From Adiantum capillus-veneris (taxonomy: Eukaryota; Streptophyta; Polypodiopsida; Polypodiales; Pteridaceae), in assembly GCA_014529385.2 (NCBI GenBank), contig CM043963.1, positions 94,212,412 to 94,276,411 on the forward strand: a DNA stretch of 64,000 nt, in the 5' to 3' direction. The position numbers and the translations under genes were made by a program. Within the stretch, counting starts at the first letter, position 1; every line of letters starts with the position of its first letter. The notes below the pieces were generated by a model. The model did not search any database, was not told where the DNA came from, and saw only the letters and a list, made by a program, of their open reading frames with translations. This document shows, one piece after another, positions 1 through 8,629 of this stretch.

Positions 1-2
1 CC

Positions 3-782
3 ACTCGTATGCGTTTCTGGTTACATTCAGGCCTCTCCCATGCCTATCTGCAACAGTTTTGGTCCACCATCTGGGATTTACATGCGGCTCGTCGTATTTC
101 TTTTTTCATGTGGATAATTGCACATGCGGGACTTCCAGTTGGGACTTGGCTAGCTACTATGGGTCATGATCCGTTATGTACTCGCTGTCCTTTGCGACTA
201 CTTGAGTCACCTGCACACTGTCTTTGGTCATGCTCAGCTTCCCATGTACTGTGGCTTGCAGTTTGCTTTCTACTTAGCAAAGCAAGTGTTCAGCATGGAT
301 TTCTTACTTGGGGATCTGTCTCATGGTTGATGCCGATGCCCGGCCCCCATCTTTTCTACGAGGGCTCAGACACAGATCCAGCCTTTATGTTCACATCGAC
401 TGGTTATCAGCGAGGTACTTTGGCTATGCTACCACAGATTGCTTGGCAGGGGGATTCGCAGACACGTGATGAAGTTTTTTCAGTCATCACTAGTATTACA
501 CTATGGAATGTTTGGAGAGCTCGTTGTCTCCACATTCTAAGTGCGGCTCCACAGCTCCTTCAGGATACCCTCACTGCAATTTGGCTGGACATCATTCATA
601 CCCTGATTTGGCAGTGGGATTCATCCTCAGGTACATCTCGAGCAACCGAGGCACGCCGATTTGCCTTCCTTCGGCGTTGGGCTCGATCCCCACTCTTCTT
701 CACACTTACAGGTGGCCAGATTACGTGGCATTATGCCCCTCCTCGGTGGTTTCTCCTCCACTCATCACACCGACCACCATGA
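3..782 (+). CDS. LINE ORF2 C-terminus with zf-RVT domain (partial)
   Basis: This is the C-terminal end of a non-LTR retrotransposon (LINE) polyprotein, open at the left edge of the window. It has the layout of the RT-associated zinc-binding domain (zf-RVT): a Trp-rich segment (FWSTIWDL, then FFMWIIAHAGLP) followed by C-x2-C-x9-H-x4-C (from CTRC to LWSC, about residues 57-75) and a downstream WNVWRARC. RT and endonuclease would lie upstream of the window. The frame is intact to its TAG-flanked end, so this copy is either fairly recent or only lightly mutated. The zinc-binding segment and the 3' sequence differ from those of the LINE at 8630-14424, so it is a different family. The Met at position 9 is internal, not a true start. 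Confidence 0.7.
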   Translation, partial: TRMRFWLHSGLSHAYLQQFWSTIWDLHAARRISFFMWIIAHAGLPVGTWLATMGHDPLCTRCPLRLLESPAHCLWSCSASHVLWLAVCFLLSKASVQHGFLTWGSVSWLMPMPGPHLFYEGSDTDPAFMFTSTGYQRGTLAMLPQIAWQGDSQTRDEVFSVITSITLWNVWRARCLHILSAAPQLLQDTLTAIWLDIIHTLIWQWDSSSGTSRATEARRFAFLRRWARSPLFFTLTGGQITWHYAPPRWFLLHSSHRPP

Positions 783-947
783 GATTGTTCTAGTCGAGTT
801 GTCACTATAGTGGCTCTCCTCCTTACATTCAGCTTGTACACCCCACGTGATAGGCTATTTTGGCATCCGCTAGGGATTATATTGTACTCAGTAATATACA
901 GCCCTGACTTTTTTTCACAAAAAAAAAGGAAGTCACATTCCATGTCT
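783..947 (+). mobile_element. 3' UTR and A-rich tail of the first LINE
   Basis: Non-coding sequence after the LINE stop codon. It contains a T7 and then an A9 run at about 910-928, which probably marks the retrotransposed poly(A) end. Beyond it, sequence shared with 7051-7428 begins, which gives the right-hand limit of the LINE. Confidence 0.45.
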
Positions 948-1479
948 CTTCCTTGGCATGACACAGTTTCCGAACGAGCACATGATAGTATGAGCACCAA
1001 TTATGGGCATTTCCATTGTGATTTGCCACCGTTGATTGATTTCGATCAAACACAAAAGATTCGACCTCATTGTTTGCATGTGTTTGATGAACAGGTTGTC
1101 ACTCCGTCTCTATGTTCATCTACATTCCATATATAGTCTTTAGAGAAGACAAGATTTTACTTTACATGGAATGGGTATGTTCATGGTTTTGTGTTGGAGA
1201 TGGTTTCAGGAATTTTCAGCCATGGAGATTTCTTGAAGACGAAAGAAGCAGATCTCTAGACGAAGTTGACGCAAGAAAGGAGATTCAAACAACTTTGTGT
1301 CGCTTTCGACGCGGCCCAAAGAAGCAAGCGTTGCAGACCTTTATGAAGTTCAAGTACCGCTCGACCCACACAGCAGAGTGGGCCGGCGAAGAGTCCCTTC
1401 CAGGATTCCGGATGCTGTTGGCGATCTCCCTCGACGCCATACAGTTCGGTACCAGTACCTCACTTTGAAAAGGAGGGGA
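948..1479 (+). pseudogene. Chromovirus (Ty3/gypsy) polyprotein 3' end, degenerate chromodomain, copy A
   Basis: This segment ends at an LTR start and is preceded by a purine tract, so it is the 3' end of the internal region of an LTR retrotransposon. Around 1210-1440 the frame reads FLEDERSRSLDEV ... FMKFKYRSTHTAEWAGEESL. The order, an acidic Glu/Arg segment, a F-x-K-F-K strand, then E-W-A-x-E-E-S-L, resembles a chromodomain at the integrase C-terminus of chromoviruses (I-L-E-x-R ... Y-L-V-K-W ... T-W-E-x-E). A second copy lies at 7051-7428 and lacks part of the upstream sequence. Both are short remnants with no RT or integrase core. The chromodomain reading is a family-level inference. Confidence 0.5.
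1466..1479 (+). promoter_or_regulatory. Polypurine tract of chromovirus LTR A
   Basis: TGAAAAGGAGGGGA lies directly before the TG of the LTR at 1480. In LTR retrotransposons this purine run primes plus-strand DNA synthesis. The same tract precedes LTR B at 7429. Confidence 0.7.
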
Positions 1480-2166
1480 TGTCACGTGAGACATCCCAAC
1501 CCTATGTGTCCGTGGACAAGCTACACCACAGCAGGGTTCAGTCAGTCCAGTCATTTTAGATTAGCAGTGATCTGGCACTTTTGTGAGTCTATTCGTAGAC
1601 CGTGCATGCCCAATCACTTAGCATGATGCATATCCTCCGGTTGCACACAGCATGATCATCAGTATTCCCTTCAGAATCCATCACGTTCAGTCAGGGGAAT
1701 TTTCCAGTGCATTTAGCCTATTTCCCTATTTTTGGTTATTTTCACTTATTATTTTTAAGTGACTTTCCAACAAAAGTAGATAGGGCAATTTTGCTAAGTT
1801 AATATATAAGCAAACCCAAGTTAGCACTTTCTGGCAGAAGAGGCAACAGGAGCTTCCCGCTCAACAGGCAACTTCTCAGCAGTACCCCCGCAGACCCTCT
1901 ACCGTTTTGCATCTCCCACCCTCCCTTGGCGTTTTCTCAGCATCAGCCATCGCCATCAAAGTCCCCCCTTTTCTGGCGCTTGTTCCCCCTTCAGGCAGCC
2001 CCCAAAGCCCAACGTTTTTGGGATTGCAACCATCAGCAGGTATCAGCGTTTTGCCTCAGCTTTGCAGCCATTAAAACACAGCCTTGACTGCAGTGCCTCA
2101 GCGTTTTTACAGCAGATTTTCAGCAAGGAAAAACGCAGCCTTTACTAGCGTTTTATCAGCAGGTAT
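1480..2166 (+). repeat. Chromovirus LTR A, left part (split by E1)
   Basis: The LTR begins TGTCACGTGA directly after the purine tract and aligns with LTR B (7429) and LTR C (12063). The TATA-like sequence TTAATATATAAGC lies at about 1798-1810, with TTAGCACT just downstream as the likely start of R. The region after it has many AGCGTTTT and CAGC iterations. The left part stops at 2166, where E1 is inserted. The five bases 2162-2166 (GGTAT) are E1's target-site duplication. Confidence 0.8.
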
Positions 2167-2598
2167 TGTAAGGATTCTAGGTACTAATCCTCTATTAAGT
2201 ACTTAAACTCATGATTAAGACTTAAGAAACTGAACTGAACTCAAGACAAGACTTAGAAGACTCTGTGTTTGATTGATTGAAAGTGTGATACAAGGGTTCC
2301 TTTTATAGGAATTCAATAGTCATCAGTGAAGAGGCATGTCTCTTTGTGAAGGGACATGACTTTAGGCGAAAAGACACATCCTTTCGGCGAAGAGCTGCAA
2401 CCATTGGGCGAAGAGTCGCACCCATAGAGCGAAGGGGTGTGACCAGTCGTCGAAGGAGTGTGGCTTTTGGCGAAGAGACATGTCCTTTGGGTGAAGGGGT
2501 GTGACCATCCAAGCGTAGGGGTCCTCCTTGGCATGGCACTTCGCGTATCTGCGACTAGGAGTAGATGTATTGTTGTTAACATAGTCACAATCGTGACA
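2167..2598 (-). repeat. E1 3' LTR
   Basis: 432 bp, identical to the right LTR except for five substitutions. On the plus strand it starts TGTAAGGATTC and ends CACAATCGTGACA. In element orientation the first bases are TGTCACGATTGTGAC, which holds the inverted pair GTCAC/GTGAC. Positions about 2328-2515 contain some eight degenerate units of about 23 bp with the core GCGAAGAG/GCGAAGGGG. Confidence 0.92.
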
Positions 2599-2611
2599 TT
2601 CCCTCCCATTT
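2599..2611 (-). promoter_or_regulatory. E1 polypurine tract
   Basis: Read on the minus strand this is AAATGGGAGGGAA, directly before the TGTCAC start of the 3' LTR. Its place and composition are those of a plus-strand primer. Confidence 0.75.
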
Positions 2612-2642
2612 AAAATGAGAGCCCGTGTCAAAGAAATGACTT

Positions 2643-3401
2643 CTAATGTTGATAGAACTCTGGAAACGCATTGAATCTTCGAAAATCTTCAGTCTTTGAG
2701 TTATCTGAAGTCTTTGTCTTGAACCTTTGCTTCTTGCGAAACCTTTTTGCTTTGACTGCTAAATCCCATATCATTGCATCATTCAAAGACTTTTTAGAGG
2801 AATCTGGCATAATCAGTTTGATTGCAACAAGAGGTTGATCTTCAAAATTCTTCGTGTGATGTAAGATTTCTGGTTCAAAATCTTCCAATAACTGCGAAAT
2901 ATTTGGGGAAGAGTAAATCTTCTCAAGGTACTCTTCAGATGGGGTAACTTCAACTTTAGTAATCACTGGAGAGGATTTTGGCTTGAGACTGTAATCATCT
3001 TCCAATAATGAATCCCAAAATTCTTCAGAATCATCTTCTGGAACTGTCACTTCATGACTTGCAATTGGCATATCATCATCCAGTAAAGAATCAAAGAAAG
3101 CATAGTCGTCTTCAGACTCGGAATCTGCAACTATATCTTTATCTTTGTCTTCATCAATTGATTCAGGAGAAGTTAATGAATTTAAAAATTCATCAATAAT
3201 AATATCTGCATCTGCATCGGAAATCATATTCTCTTCATAATCCACTGTATCATGTTGTTTGCAATTGACTAGTACACGTGAGGCTTGAATCACTCTTTCC
3301 GCATGAGAAAACCAGTGTAAACTCAATTCACGTCCATCTTTGAACAAATTGATTGTATGTCCTCGAAAGCTAATTGTTGGATCATATTGAAATAACCAAT
3401 G
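2643..3401 (-). CDS. E1 acidic C-terminal domain, in frame after gag-protease across one TAG
   Basis: This frame continues directly from the gag-protease frame after a TAG codon (3402-3404) with no shift. Its first residues, HWLFQYDPTISFRG, match the region that follows ILG in retroviral-type proteases (usually MDWLxxYxPxI), so it was once one polyprotein. About 250 residues follow. The middle is very acidic and has three related motifs: EFLNSL, FFDSLLDDD and FWDSLLEDD. The last third is basic (KAKRFRKKQRFKTK). I recognise no RT, integrase or other enzyme. The frame ends about 30 bp before the polypurine tract, so this is the element's true C-terminus. The aromatic-acidic motifs resemble acidic activation domains, which is only an analogy. 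No in-frame ATG lies near its beginning, so expression would need readthrough of the TAG. Confidence 0.6.
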   Translation of the reverse strand, partial: HWLFQYDPTISFRGHTINLFKDGRELSLHWFSHAERVIQASRVLVNCKQHDTVDYEENMISDADADIIIDEFLNSLTSPESIDEDKDKDIVADSESEDDYAFFDSLLDDDMPIASHEVTVPEDDSEEFWDSLLEDDYSLKPKSSPVITKVEVTPSEEYLEKIYSSPNISQLLEDFEPEILHHTKNFEDQPLVAIKLIMPDSSKKSLNDAMIWDLAVKAKRFRKKQRFKTKTSDNSKTEDFRRFNAFPEFYQH

Positions 3402-4985
3402 CTAACCAAGAATCATGTCGTAATAAGATAAAGGCATGACTTCAAAATCCAGTTGATCTGCATAAGTTTGAATCTCGAACTGCAACTGTCGAACTGTCTG
3501 ATCACAAGTCAAAATTGATCCATCTGCTAATTCCACATCATATAAGTGAGATGTCTTCTGAGTTGGTAAGCCAAGCTGTTGAACTATCTGAGTGCTGACG
3601 AAATTATTCAGGCATCCACTGTCCACCAAAATATTTATGGAGCGACCATTGAGTAGTCCAAGAAGGCTCAAAACTTGCTTTGAGAGAGGCTCCAAAACTG
3701 AAGAATTGCACTGAGCATGCTTCATAAGAATACTCGTATCCTCTGAGACACGAATCGTATTGACCACAGATTTTCCTTTATCCTTAGCAGAATCTGGTTG
3801 TTCAGAGTTCGATGATGTTTCCGTGTTGGAATTTCTTTTCAAATTAGACGGATTTGGTCTCTTTGGACATTGATACCATCTATGGTCACCAATGCAAATT
3901 GTACATAATCCTTCCTTCTTTGAAGTTGAAGATGCATTTGACGAAGAGCCTTGTTGAGTATTGGAATGCCGATCTTGAGAAAAATCGCGTCCTTTACCTC
4001 GATCAAGTGGAGGAACATGTGAAGAAGATCTGCTTTCAGATTGTCGATCTTGAGAATAGAACTTTGAAGTTGAATAAGGTTGCGTTGCTTGCTGTCTGAA
4101 CTGAGACTGATGTTGCTGACTTTGGCTATAGTTGTCTCTGCGATCGTGCTGTGAAAAGCGAGCGCTATTTGAAGATCTGTTACGAGGGAGAAAATTCTGT
4201 GTAGGGCGCCGATTATCGCCAAGACGCTCCACATAGGCGATTGCAGCATCCAAAGTGGTAGGGTTGTATTTGTGAACATCATCCTTCAGGTTGGGTTCGA
4301 GTCCGTCGATAAAGCTGTGAAGTTTATCAGAGGGACTAAGGGTCTCTATCTCCAGAGTTAATCTTTGGAACTCTGTGATGTACGCGGCCAAGGAACCTGT
4401 CTGGCTCAGGCGGCGAAGAGAGGACCGGGCATGAAAATCCGCATTGGCAGGTTCGAACGCCTTGCGAATAGCACGCCGGAATTTATCCCAAGAAGGTGTG
4501 TGTTTACCATCAGCAACCCGTCGTTGCCACCAAAGAAATGCTGTGTCCTTGAGCAGAGAACTAGCAAGTGCAACTTTTTTACTCTCGACCAAGTCTGTGT
4601 TCGATAAGTAAATCTCCATTTTGAACAGCCATTGGTCCAGCACGCGCTTGTCGCGGCGACCAGTGTATGGTTCCGGCAGTTTAACATCAAGCTTCTTCTT
4701 TTGTGCAGCATTAAAAATTTTATAAAGTAATTGAAGTTCGCGATTGTCTACCTCATCAGTTGGATCTAGTTCGTTTGGTTCATCCACTGAAGCTTCGGAT
4801 GAAGGTGTCGAATCAGCATGTGTAGTCCGAGAAGCAACAGGTCGACTTCGAGAAGTGTTTTCCGTGTGCATCTCATCCAAGCGAGTGTGAAGTGATGCGA
4901 GGCTTGCGGAAAGTGTGGCCATCTGCTCCTTAATAAGAGTAAGGGCATCGTCAGATTGACCACCTCCGTCCTGAGAATTTGGCAT
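3402..4985 (-). CDS. gag-pro: E1 gag-protease polyprotein
   Basis: 527 codons, starting at ATG (MPNSQDGG). Residues 12-45 are a likely coiled coil. Residues about 105-255 are a Ty3/gypsy retrotransposon gag domain (WLFKMEIYL, FLWWQRR, LAAYITEFQRL, FIDGLEPNL). Residues 265-350 are Ser/Gln/Arg-rich. A zinc knuckle of the plant gypsy form C-x2-C-x3-H-x4-C spans residues 361-373. An aspartic protease with active site DSG (455-457) and a conserved LADGS follows, ending at YYDMILG, where TAG interrupts the conserved protease C-terminus. Gag would form the particle and bind RNA, and protease would cut the polyprotein. Apart from the final stop the frame is intact, consistent with a young insertion. 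Nothing enzymatic for reverse transcription follows. Confidence 0.88.
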   Translation of the reverse strand: MPNSQDGGGQSDDALTLIKEQMATLSASLASLHTRLDEMHTENTSRSRPVASRTTHADSTPSSEASVDEPNELDPTDEVDNRELQLLYKIFNAAQKKKLDVKLPEPYTGRRDKRVLDQWLFKMEIYLSNTDLVESKKVALASSLLKDTAFLWWQRRVADGKHTPSWDKFRRAIRKAFEPANADFHARSSLRRLSQTGSLAAYITEFQRLTLEIETLSPSDKLHSFIDGLEPNLKDDVHKYNPTTLDAAIAYVERLGDNRRPTQNFLPRNRSSNSARFSQHDRRDNYSQSQQHQSQFRQQATQPYSTSKFYSQDRQSESRSSSHVPPLDRGKGRDFSQDRHSNTQQGSSSNASSTSKKEGLCTICIGDHRWYQCPKRPNPSNLKRNSNTETSSNSEQPDSAKDKGKSVVNTIRVSEDTSILMKHAQCNSSVLEPLSKQVLSLLGLLNGRSINILVDSGCLNNFVSTQIVQQLGLPTQKTSHLYDVELADGSILTCDQTVRQLQFEIQTYADQLDFEVMPLSYYDMILG

Positions 4986-6066
4986 GGTTACGCCTTAAAT
5001 GAACTCGAACAGGTGCAAGTTTTGGGTTGGGAATAGGTTCCGGGAATTGGAGCTGGAGAATCCAGAATAATAATAACCTTTGGTTCGAGTGCTGCCAATT
5101 GTTCGGGTTCTGGAGTATCAGGAATAAGTATTACTTCCAGCTCTGAGTACGAAAATTTACCCGCAAAATTTCATCGGGAAAAATCTGCGTAGTGGTTTGC
5201 GTCGGCCATGTGTGCGAAATATCTTGTGCAGTAGGTGCACACAGAGCAGAGCAAGGGAGAGTGGGTTTTCTCTTTGTTTTTTTTTTTTTAAGTTAGTTTA
5301 TATGGGTTTTTTTTTTTATCAAGTGAGTGAGTTCACATGGGTTTTTTAAAAATTGGGGATTGGCCGGCCACTAAAAAATGAGGTCACTTTTTTAATAGCG
5401 TAAATTGACTTGCTGCCAGCCATCGTAGAAACTTAGTCCAGCGTAATGAATTTGCAGCAGCGTAAGTATTCAGCCAGCGTAGGAAATTGTGTAGCGCAAG
5501 AAACTTTGAACGCCAGCGATTTGGGAAATTGTAACGCAAAAGCAGCCAGCGTTGTGTCTTCTACGAAGGCAAATGTCAGCCCAACGTTTCATAAATTCAG
5601 CCTCCAGTGTACATGACTCTCAGGGAAGGGGTGCGATCTTTGGGAAGGGGTGGCTTCCTTGTGCCCTCTCGCGAAGAGGTGCCCTTTGGATATGCAGCAG
5701 CCAACAAAGGGAATTCAGCCCCTTGCCGAGTGAATGGGCACACAGGCGAAGCGACACACCCGTATGCGAAAGGGTGCGAGCAAGGTGAAGAGGTACCGTC
5801 CGTTCACATGGAGAGGTGCGCGCACAATCTCGAAGGGACACCACCTGATGAGAAGGCCAGGTACGTGGCACTCCCGCACACCCACATTTGCATCCCTGTC
5901 CTTTGTTCTATATGTATGTAATTGGAACAGAATAGATTTAAGTTACCTCATGCTTGTATGCACATGCGTACCATCTTTCTTCTGCTTCCATGCAACTCCG
6001 GGAAGGGGTAGAGTGTAGCGGCGAGGGTGAGAGGCTCACAACCTTCAAGTCCCGGGAAAAAAATTT
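4986..6066 (-). other. E1 untranslated leader
   Basis: About 1.1 kb between the primer-binding site and the gag ATG, with no convincing coding frame. Two structures stand out. Positions 5610-5850 carry GCGAAG-type units like those in the LTR. Positions 5395-5590 carry repeated CAGCGTAA/CCAGCG units. A long leader with repeats may hold packaging or dimerisation signals, but this is inference. Short plus-strand frames here are by-products of the repeats. Confidence 0.6.
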
Positions 6067-6078
6067 GCTATGATACCA
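6067..6078 (-). promoter_or_regulatory. E1 primer-binding site (initiator Met tRNA)
   Basis: On the minus strand TGGTATCATAGC lies one base after the end of the 5' LTR. It differs at one base from the usual plant PBS TGGTATCAGAGC, complementary to the 3' end of initiator tRNA-Met. It fixes the element's orientation. Confidence 0.85.
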
Positions 6079-6079
6079 C

Positions 6080-6511
6080 TGTAAGGATTCTAGGTACTAA
6101 TCCTCTATTAAGTACTTAAACTCATGATTAAGACTTAAGAAACTGAACTGAACTCAAGACAAGACTTAGAAGACTCTGTGTTTGATTGATTGAAAGTGTG
6201 ATACAAGGGTTCCTTTTATAGGAATTCAATAGTCATCAATGAAGAGGCATGTCTCTTTGTGAAGAGACATGACTTTAGGCGAAAAGACACATCCTTTCGG
6301 CGAAGAGCTGCAACCATTGGGCAAAGAGTCGCACCCATAGAGCGAAGGGGTGTGACCAGTCGTCGAAGGAGTGTGGCTTTTGGCGAAGAGACATGTCCTT
6401 TGGGTGAAGGGGTGTGACCATCCAAGCGTAGGGGTCCTCCTTGGCATGGCACTTCGCGTATCTGCGACTAGGAGTAGATGTATTGCTGTTCACATAGTCA
6501 CAATCGTGACA
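6080..6511 (-). repeat. E1 5' LTR
   Basis: 432-bp partner of 2167-2598, bounded on the right by the GGTAT target duplication (6512-6516) and on the left by the primer-binding site. It carries the promoter described at 6212-6222 and the same GCGAAG-type internal units. Confidence 0.92.
6212..6222 (-). promoter_or_regulatory. E1 LTR TATA box
   Basis: CCTATAAAAGG on the minus strand, a canonical TATA box that would start element transcription in the 5' LTR. The same sequence is at 2299-2309 in the 3' LTR. Confidence 0.65.
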
Positions 6512-7050
6512 GGTATTCAGCCCTAACCCACAGCCTTGGCATCGCAGTTCATCAGCAATTTCAGCATACGATCGCTTGGCTTAATCAGCGTTTTTATTCA
6601 GCAAAAGCCCCTTGCCAAAACAGGGAATTTCAGCCATGAGAACCAACCCCAAGATCACCCCGAACCTCAGCATTTCCCCTTTGTGGACAGCAGATAGAAG
6701 AAGACCCAAATCAGCCCTAAAGTCATCATCGTCGTCATCGACATAGCCCCCATTTGCATCAATCCATGCATCATCATTGTACACCTTTGTGCAATCAAAG
6801 TTAGACCACTCTCGCCGACGAGTGGGGCCTTCGGAGGAGGGTTTTACAACCTCTCGGGTGTCGTATCTCTTTTCTCTCCTTCTCTCAGTCTCATTCACTT
6901 GCACGCACAATAGCCACTCACTTTGTTCATGATCATAGCACTCTCCATAAGACGGAAGGCTCTCTCCTTCCCTAAGAACTAAAAGGGACCTTGAGCAATA
7001 AAGATCACTAATCTTGAGAAAATACAACATTCATTGCGCTGCACCTTACA
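6512..7050 (+). repeat. Chromovirus LTR A, right part
   Basis: The continuation of LTR A after E1, beginning with the duplicated GGTAT and ending GCACCTTACA (TG...CA termini). It contains a shortened form of the CCACTCTCG hairpin at about 6806-6825 and a CT-rich segment before the end. Together with 1480-2166 it makes an LTR of about 1.2 kb, like LTR B and LTR C. Confidence 0.8.
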
Positions 7051-7428
7051 CTTCCTTGGCACGACACATTTGTAGAAAGAGCACAGTCTTTTAGGAAGAC
7101 AGGATTTCTTCCACTCACTTTACGGAATAGGTATGTTCATGGTTTTGTGTTGAAAATGGTTTCAGGAATTTTCAGCCATGGAGATTCTTGAAGAAGAAAG
7201 AAGCATGACTCTCGACGAAGTTGAAGCATTGAAGGAGCTACCAAATACTTTTGTCGCTTTCGGCGCGGCCCAAAGAAGCAAGCATTGCTTTATGAAGTTC
7301 AAGTATCGCATGACCCACACATCAGAGTGGGCCGACAAAGAGTCCCTTCCAAGATTCCGGATGCTATTGGCGATCTCCCTCGACGCCATACAGTTCGGTA
7401 CCAGTACCTCACTTTGAAAAGGAGGGGA
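7051..7428 (+). pseudogene. Chromovirus polyprotein 3' end, copy B, with polypurine tract
   Basis: 378 bp joined directly to the end of LTR A and ending in the purine tract TGAAAAGGAGGGGA (7415-7428) before LTR B. It repeats the chromodomain-like end of 948-1479 (MEILEEERSMTLDEV ... FMKFKYRMTHTSEWADKESL). No primer-binding site follows LTR A, and nearly all the interior is missing. This could be a deletion derivative, or a tandem left by LTR recombination. Confidence 0.5.
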
Positions 7429-8629
7429 TGTCACGTGACACATCCAACCCTATGTGTCCGTGGACAAGCTACAGCACGACAAGGGTTCACTCAGTCCAGT
7501 CAGTCTAGATTACAAGTGATCTGGCACTTTTGTGAGTCTGTTCGCAGACCGTGCATGTCCAGACACTTAGTAGAGATGCATATACTCTGGTTGCACACAG
7601 CATGATCATAAGCATTCCCATCAGAATCCTTTAGGGGAATTTTCCAGTACATTTAGCCTATTTTTCCTATTTTTGACATTTTTCACTTATTATTTTTAAG
7701 TGACTTTTGTTGGAAAGTAGGTAGGGAAAATTGAGTAAGTTTGTATATAAGCAAACCTAGGCTAGCACTAATTGACAAAAGAGGCAGCAGAAGCACCTTG
7801 CTCAACAGGTAACTTCTCAGCAAGACCCCCCCCCGGGGCAGGAGACTTAGCGTTTTCAGCCAAGGACAGCCAGCGTTTTTCTCCATTGCAGATCAGCCCC
7901 AGCGTTTTGCATTGCAGACCAACCCGGCGATATCAAGACACAGCAGAAGCCTAGCGTTTTTGCAGAAGCACAGAATTCAGCCCTAGCGTTTCTGATTTGC
8001 AGACCAACCTCAACGTTTTGCAGATTACCGCGACGGAACCTCAAGCAACACCAGCGTTTTCAGTTTTCAGCCTTTAGCACTCGTAGAACAAGTCCCGAAC
8101 CTCGCAGATCTCACCTTCCCGCAGTAGTTCCTCGCCGCACGGTGGGATCCATCGAAGTTTGCAGTTTCAGCCCGGAAAACGTAGATTTCAGCATCTGCGT
8201 TTTCAGCACGTCGTCGTCGTACCATCGTCACCGACATAGAGTCACCATTCAGCAAATAAAGATTTGCAGATTTCAACCCTTAGCATTCTCAGATTTCAGC
8301 CCGTCTCGTCGTCGTCCTCATCGTCGCCAACATCGTCGGCAAGTCCAAGCATTGTAGAGATTTGTGCAATCATAAGTAGACCGCTCTCGCCAAAGAGAGT
8401 GGGGCCTTCGGAGGAGTGTTTGACAACATCTCTAGTGTCGAATTCTGTTCTCTATCTCTCAGTCTCATGCACTTCCATTCACTGTGTCTATTCACTTTGT
8501 TTGTGTCCATTGCACTCTCTCACTAAAGGAACAGAAGGCTCTCCCTTCCGTAAGAAAAAGGAACCTTGAGCACAGTTCGGAGCACTCATCTTGAGCAAAG
8601 TTCAAACATTCATTCCGCTGCACCTAACA
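7429..8629 (+). repeat. Chromovirus LTR B (complete)
   Basis: 1,201 bp from TGTCACGTGACA to CACCTAACA, directly after a purine tract. A TATA-like TTGTATATAAGC is at about 7740-7751. Repeated AGCGTTTT/CAGC iterations follow at 7850-8070. A variant of the stem-loop seen in LTRs C and D lies at 8381-8402. LINE coding sequence begins directly after the LTR. Confidence 0.85.

Larger units (their letters stand above)
2167..6511 (-). mobile_element. E1: non-autonomous LTR retrotransposon with gag-protease only
   Basis: A complete 4,345-bp element inserted in chromovirus LTR A. It has two 432-bp LTRs (2167-2598 and 6080-6511), starting TG and ending CA, and a 5-bp target-site duplication GGTAT (2162-2166 and 6512-6516). 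It is oriented on the minus strand: the primer-binding site abuts the right LTR and the polypurine tract abuts the left one. I counted five mismatches between the LTRs (about 98.8% identity), so the insertion is young. The interior codes for gag, a zinc knuckle, an aspartic protease and an acidic domain. There is no RT, RNase H or integrase and no room for them, so it would need enzymes supplied by a related element. It resembles the class called TR-GAG. Confidence 0.9.

Noticed and set aside
2303-2631. Three overlapping minus-strand ORFs in the E1 LTR, repeated at 6216-6493
   Set aside because: They follow from the GCGAAG-type units, which lack stops in several frames. The region is LTR, not coding.
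3839-4282. 147-codon ORF in another frame inside E1 gag
   Set aside because: It is a shadow of the gag frame, with no domain of its own. The ORFs at 4365-4607, 4406-4711 and 4766-4963 are also shadows.
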